A DNA stretch of 37,303 nt from Candidatus Poribacteria bacterium (GTDB taxonomy: Bacteria; Poribacteria; WGA-4E; WGA-3G): assembly GCA_012267415.1 (NCBI GenBank), contig JAAXGN010000101.1, positions 73,457 to 110,759 of the forward strand, written 5' to 3'. This document shows, piece by piece, positions 33,598 through 37,303 of this stretch. The notes under the pieces were generated by a model that did no database searches, had not been told where the DNA came from, and was given only the letters and a program-made list of their open reading frames with translations. Position 1 is the first letter of the stretch. Each line of letters begins with the position of its first letter. Made by a program: the position numbers and the translations under genes.

Positions 33598-35004
33598 ATG
33601 AAACAGAAACCTGCACCAAAAGTAAATATCCTCAAGGAAATCGAGGATAACAAGACAAAACCTGTTTATCTGCTCTGTGGTAAAGAGACTTTCCTTATTG
33701 AAGGAACGCTCAAACAGATGCTGGAAAAACTGCTTCCATCAGATACGCGAGATTTCAATCTCTCTCTCTTAGATGGAAACACTGTATCAGTTAGAGATAT
33801 TCTCAGCAACGCTGATCTGTATCCAGTCATGTCCGAATGGCGAGTTGTAGTCGTAGATGATTTCCCCGCCTTCAAATCACAGAAAAAAAACGCCTCTCCA
33901 CAAACAAGCATACAAAATGCAATGCAACTTGAATCCGAAGACGTTCAGAAATGTGTTGCAGATATGGCAAAAATTCTCGGTGTCTCCACACAGCAGATTG
34001 CAGACGTACATCCAGACTTCAGCAGCTCCATTGATGAAATCATCGAAACGCTTGGCGGCGGCTTCACAGAAGATGTCCGCTCATTTTTCACGCGTCTACC
34101 TCAACTCGCAGCACAAATTGAAGTCCATTCTGACAACAACACGAGTAATAACGACACAGACCTACTCCTTGAATGGTTACAAGGCGACCTACCCAAAAAC
34201 AGTGTGCTGATTTTTACGGTAAAGGACGAGGTGAGTGAAAGAAACCGAATTGCGAAGGAAATCCAAAAAGTTGGTAGGTATGTCTCTTTCGATCCACTGG
34301 AGAAAGGCACATCACTCAGTCGAGACCCGCTTTACAAAAAGGTTGTGGAAAAATTTGCTACCTATAATAAGAAAATAACACCACGCGCTTTTGACCAACT
34401 ACGCAACCGCACAGGTGGAGATATGCACACAATCGCTGAGTCAATAAACAAGATTGTCAACTTTGTCGGCGATAAACAACAGATAGATGAAAATGATGTC
34501 CGAAACCTCGTAACACAGTCCACTTTTGACAGGATTTTTGACCTTACCGATGCTATCGGCAAACGCTCAACAAGGCACGCATTGAAAAGCCTACGCGAAG
34601 TGTTAGCAAGCGGAGAGAAACCCTTCCGAATCATCTCACCCATCGCCACATACTTACGATCAACGCTTCAAGCAAAACTCATTGCAAAAAGAAAAGGACT
34701 AAAACCGATTAGTAGACACACACGCTACCCAGATTTCATAAAAAACGTTTTTGAACCAATGGCAAAAGAACTGGAAGATATCCTACCGAATTCCGCAGCA
34801 CGAAACGTCTTAAAGGGGAGTCCATATCCTGCTTACAAAGTCTTTCAAGCGTTACAAACTTTCACCGCTGAAGAATTAATTACGGCTTTGGAAAAAACCT
34901 TAGAAGTAGAAATACAATTGAAAACGACAGGATTAGATGGGGAAGTCCTGTTAGAACAGTTGGTATATGATTTATGCGACACATCAAAACAGAGGTGGAA
35001 TTAA
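33598..35004 (+). CDS. holA: DNA polymerase III subunit delta, with central insertion
   Basis: 468 residues. This clamp-loader subunit opens the beta clamp. Marks are the N-terminal VYLLCGKETFLIEGTL, WRVVVVDDFPAF at the end of the first beta sheet, RAFDQLRNRTGGDMHTIAESINKI in the lid region, and the C-terminal helical collar (FDLTDAIGKRSTRHALKSL, SPIATYLRSTLQAKLIAKRKG). Typical bacterial delta is about 340 residues; the excess is an insertion of roughly 100 residues between DDFPAF and NSVLIFTVKDEV (about residues 95-200), low-complexity and acidic in parts. The preceding gene ends 20 bp upstream; no clear ribosome binding site is seen, so coupling is possible. Confidence 0.88.
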   Translation: MKQKPAPKVNILKEIEDNKTKPVYLLCGKETFLIEGTLKQMLEKLLPSDTRDFNLSLLDGNTVSVRDILSNADLYPVMSEWRVVVVDDFPAFKSQKKNASPQTSIQNAMQLESEDVQKCVADMAKILGVSTQQIADVHPDFSSSIDEIIETLGGGFTEDVRSFFTRLPQLAAQIEVHSDNNTSNNDTDLLLEWLQGDLPKNSVLIFTVKDEVSERNRIAKEIQKVGRYVSFDPLEKGTSLSRDPLYKKVVEKFATYNKKITPRAFDQLRNRTGGDMHTIAESINKIVNFVGDKQQIDENDVRNLVTQSTFDRIFDLTDAIGKRSTRHALKSLREVLASGEKPFRIISPIATYLRSTLQAKLIAKRKGLKPISRHTRYPDFIKNVFEPMAKELEDILPNSAARNVLKGSPYPAYKVFQALQTFTAEELITALEKTLEVEIQLKTTGLDGEVLLEQLVYDLCDTSKQRWN

Positions 35005-35024
35005 CCCACAACTGAATGCAAAAA

Positions 35025-35765
35025 TCAATGTGTAAGTGAATAGATGACCGCATTGATACCAATCTTCAAGGCTATATTAGAGTATTCCCGCGGATAAGAG
35101 GGCATCGCAGCGTGTTCCCACGCATCACCGAGATCAGAATTGAAACATATCAACATCATCAGGCGGTTTTTATCGTCAAACATCCCAAGATAACGTGCAG
35201 GGTGCCCATCGTGACGCTCATACGTCTGTCCACTATAAAGTGCACGTAAACCTGGTATCTGAATCAGCTCTTCAATTTTGTAGAAACAGCTGAAAATAGG
35301 ATGTGTAATTGGTATGTCCACGGGTTCCTTATTTGGAAATATCTTTTTCAATTCTGTATAGAACCGGTTCCACTCTAATCCTCCGTGGAAATCATCCACA
35401 AAGATGAAACCTCCGCGTAACATGTATTCACGTAGGTTTGCTGCTTCTTTCTTCTTCAGCCGCATACTCCCAACTTCCAAAACATAAGAAAAGGGATAAT
35501 CAAACAACGCCTCCGATCCAACTGGAATGCTAATACTATCGGGAGCAACATCAATGGTGGTCTGCTTATCAAGTTGGTAAATGAAATTTCGGTCTGAAGC
35601 AGGATAATCCACCTCCCAATTGCTCAATTGTGTAAGTCTACCATCATATTGCAGACGAACAAAGGTAAATTCATACTCGTGGTGAGCGTCTGAATCCCGA
35701 AGCCCGTCTGGGAAAAATATCGTTATAAAAATGGCTACAATAATTACAATTCGCATAATATCCAA
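35025..35765 (-). CDS. DUF4159 domain protein
   Basis: 246 residues with an N-terminal hydrophobic signal or anchor (IVIIVAIFITIFFPDG). The remainder matches DUF4159, a GATase-like fold: FVRLQYDGRLTQLSNWEVDYPASDRNFIYQL, LFDYPFSYVLEVG, LREYMLRGGFIFVDDFHG, ITHPIFSCFYKIEEL, and LICFNSDLGDAWEHA followed by KIGINAVIYSL. DUF4159 proteins often occur with DUF58, MoxR and vWA genes in envelope-related clusters; here the upstream neighbour is a PA14 protein on the same strand. The biochemical function is not known. It converges on the holA-like gene, with 20 bp between the stops. Confidence 0.88.
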   Translation of the reverse strand: MDIMRIVIIVAIFITIFFPDGLRDSDAHHEYEFTFVRLQYDGRLTQLSNWEVDYPASDRNFIYQLDKQTTIDVAPDSISIPVGSEALFDYPFSYVLEVGSMRLKKKEAANLREYMLRGGFIFVDDFHGGLEWNRFYTELKKIFPNKEPVDIPITHPIFSCFYKIEELIQIPGLRALYSGQTYERHDGHPARYLGMFDDKNRLMMLICFNSDLGDAWEHAAMPSYPREYSNIALKIGINAVIYSLTH

Positions 35766-35774
35766 TTTATTACC

Positions 35775-35928
35775 TAACCTAAGTTGCTACGTATAAGTTT
35801 TAGACCTGGAAACACTGTCTTTAATGAAAAAATGCTGATAATTAGCCAATATTTGTAGCAATCTGCCAGTTTGCGCCCCTTATGGCACAATCTGGCAGAT
35901 TGTGCTACATAGGTAGCAACTTAGGTTA
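35775..35928. repeat. REP-like nested palindrome with 16-bp inverted ends
   Basis: Outer arms TAACCTAAGTTGCTAC (35775-35790) and GTAGCAACTTAGGTTA (35913-35928) are perfect complements. Inside, GTAGCAATCTGCCAG begins at 35855, and GCACAATC (35885-35892)-TGGCA-GATTGTGC (35898-35905), ending in CTAC (35905-35908), forms a perfect hairpin. The right end contains the stop codon of the PA14 gene. Confidence 0.75.
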
Positions 35929-37065
35929 CTTATTCAAAATTTTTCTTAATTTCAAGTGTTGTCGAACCTTTCTCATCACGACTGGTACATCATGTTCACC
36001 CGGACTGAAGATAACCTCAGGCGGGACAATCTGCAATTTTTGGTTTGGAGGTTTATAATACCATTGTAGTGCAATTTGAAAACGAGGTCCTTGAAAATAC
36101 TGTATCTCAACAGTGTGCAAACCCGCCGTCAGTCTGATATGGCTACGTTTTCTTCGGGGTTGGTGCACCCCATCGTTATCAACAACTAAATATCCGTTGA
36201 TGAATAACTTTGCACCATCATCAGCATAAAGTTCAAAAATATAGGGTCCAGGCTCCACCACTGCCAATTTTCCATAAAAGCGAATCGCGAAATCCTCAAG
36301 CACCGTTTGCTTCTGCGGTGTTGGGAATCCCGCTGTATAATCTCTGGGAGATACATCCAAATTAGCTGTCGCAAATGTATAAACGGGGTCTAAACGCTTA
36401 AAATTAGGCATCATGAAAATAGGTTCATTGGGAACATAAACTTGACCGAGTAAGCCGTGTCCCGGAATTACATCGGTTTCAAAGATACCCAATCCCATAA
36501 TGTCGTCGTCCAATTCTATGGAAGCAAGATCGTCAAGTCCGTCAATGCGAGACAATCTATCTACCAGACCGCCACCACTACCAGCCCCTGTTCCACTCTG
36601 ACCTGTTCCCTTGCCACGGCCAGGACCAATCACTCTCCCCCCTGCTCCACGGAATTCAGGAATAACAACCGGGCCCGATGCCGTTTCCTCTGTTCCAAAA
36701 CTCCTGTTAGGAAGTGTGTCGGCGTTCGTTTTTGGAATATCCACAATCGTCACGATCTCTGGTGCGTATTCATCATGAAAAACGGCTTTGGGGGGATCCA
36801 TCTCTGGAGAATACTTCGGCGCAGCAAGCGACGGTGCTGTCGACCCACTATCAAGACTACGTGCAGGTTGGACTGACTTGTGCTGGCGCATCATAAGCCG
36901 TTTCACTTGCTCATCAGTTCCCTTCGGAAAGATTACAAGCGATAAGTCGTCTTCCTTCTCATTGAATTGTTTCAGCAGAAATGGTGATAAAACTAAAATC
37001 AAAACGAAATGTATCGCTAAAGATATAATAAATGCTATATTGCTTCGGTTTCTTTTCTTAGCCAC
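35926..37065 (-). CDS. Membrane-anchored PA14 domain protein
   Basis: 379 residues. A transmembrane helix at about 10-32 (FIISLAIHFVLILVLSPFLL) resembles TonB-type N-termini. A linker rich in Pro, Ser and Gly follows, including GRGKGTGQSGTGAGSGGG (about 153-170). The C-terminal part, about 235-345, is a PA14 domain: FAIRFYGKLAVVEPGPYIFELYADDGAKLFINGYLVVDN and RLTAGLHTVEIQYFQGP. PA14 is a carbohydrate- or protein-binding beta barrel, so this probably presents a binding domain outside the membrane. The TAA stop lies within the repeat at 35775-35928. A promoter is at 37212-37241. Confidence 0.87.
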   Translation of the reverse strand: MAKKRNRSNIAFIISLAIHFVLILVLSPFLLKQFNEKEDDLSLVIFPKGTDEQVKRLMMRQHKSVQPARSLDSGSTAPSLAAPKYSPEMDPPKAVFHDEYAPEIVTIVDIPKTNADTLPNRSFGTEETASGPVVIPEFRGAGGRVIGPGRGKGTGQSGTGAGSGGGLVDRLSRIDGLDDLASIELDDDIMGLGIFETDVIPGHGLLGQVYVPNEPIFMMPNFKRLDPVYTFATANLDVSPRDYTAGFPTPQKQTVLEDFAIRFYGKLAVVEPGPYIFELYADDGAKLFINGYLVVDNDGVHQPRRKRSHIRLTAGLHTVEIQYFQGPRFQIALQWYYKPPNQKLQIVPPEVIFSPGEHDVPVVMRKVRQHLKLRKILNK

Positions 37066-37211
37066 AATTCACCTCTATTTTCGTTTGTCGTCAGAAGTAA
37101 CAGCAATAAAATGCTATACTTGAGTAGATAATTTTCAGTGAGGGTTTGTCGTTAATTCAACTACGTTAAGAAAAAGCGGTAAGATACAAACTATATTCTT
37201 TTGGTATTTAT

Positions 37212-37241
37212 ATTTTAGCAGAAAAAGATTGATAATGTCAA
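37212..37241 (-). promoter_or_regulatory. Sigma-70-type promoter of the PA14 gene
   Basis: On the minus strand: TTGACA (37241-37236), an 18-bp spacer, TAAAAT (37217-37212). It lies about 147 bp before ATG 37065; no other gene is seen in 37066-37303. Confidence 0.6.
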
Positions 37242-37303
37242 ATTGTATCTATAAAAGCAGGTTTATTTAGTTTTAGGTGTTTTGGCAGATATTTATAACA
37301 TTC

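Overview
The window reads as a piece of an uncultured, moderately AT-rich bacterial genome. The mix of gene families suggests Candidatus Poribacteria or a similar sponge or marine lineage: tandem phytanoyl-CoA dioxygenases, a Gfo/Idh/MocA oxidoreductase, formylglycine-enzyme-like (SUMF1) lipoproteins, membrane-anchored WD40 propellers, a PA14/DUF4159 pair, a CARDB plus cyclase-toroid protein and Rpn nucleases. No rRNA or marker phylogeny is available here, so this placement is inference. I found no tRNA, rRNA or CRISPR array.

Region 1 (1-9180) is metabolic and surface-related. A probable minus-strand operon, driven by a promoter near 3283-3310, holds a MocA-type oxidoreductase, two tandem PhyH paralogues and a coiled-coil protein that runs off the window. 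A 360-bp element with 60-bp inverted ends separates it from a plus-strand 3-hydroxyisobutyrate-dehydrogenase-like gene. Minus-strand genes follow: a SUMF1 lipoprotein, a NitT/TauT-type ABC ATPase, a DUF58 protein and a TonB_C-SUMF1 fusion. Region 2 (9182-16335) holds an EF-G-like GTPase, a divergent DUF423 membrane protein and two tandem WD40 proteins.

Region 3 (about 16336-29240) is a decayed defence island. hsdM and hsdS of a type I restriction-modification system lie on the same strand about 8.8 kb apart. Between them are an Rpn-family nuclease, a relic of a second hsdS, and a broken AVAST-like gene (PD-(D/E)XK nuclease, STAND NTPase and helical-repeat sensor). The AVAST-like gene is split by single-base frameshifts and by a roughly 2.7-kb insertion of small unknown genes. 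Several other genes in the island carry nonsense codons or homopolymer frameshifts, while I saw none in the flanking regions. No hsdR is visible.

Region 4 (29241-37303) is intact again. It has a secreted beta-propeller with a good sigma-70-type promoter, an orphan Rpn C-terminal-like protein, a large CARDB-toroid-CARDB-YdjY protein followed by a DNA polymerase III delta subunit with an insertion, then a DUF4159 protein and a PA14 protein on the minus strand.

The most unusual structural signal is in the intergenic spaces. At least five different hairpin sequence types recur, and each has GTAG at the 5' foot of the hairpin (CTAC when read on the other strand). This is the layout of REP elements processed by RAYT/TnpA-REP transposases. 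One copy supplies the last 14 codons and the stop codon of the ABC ATPase gene, and another covers the stop codon of the PA14 gene.
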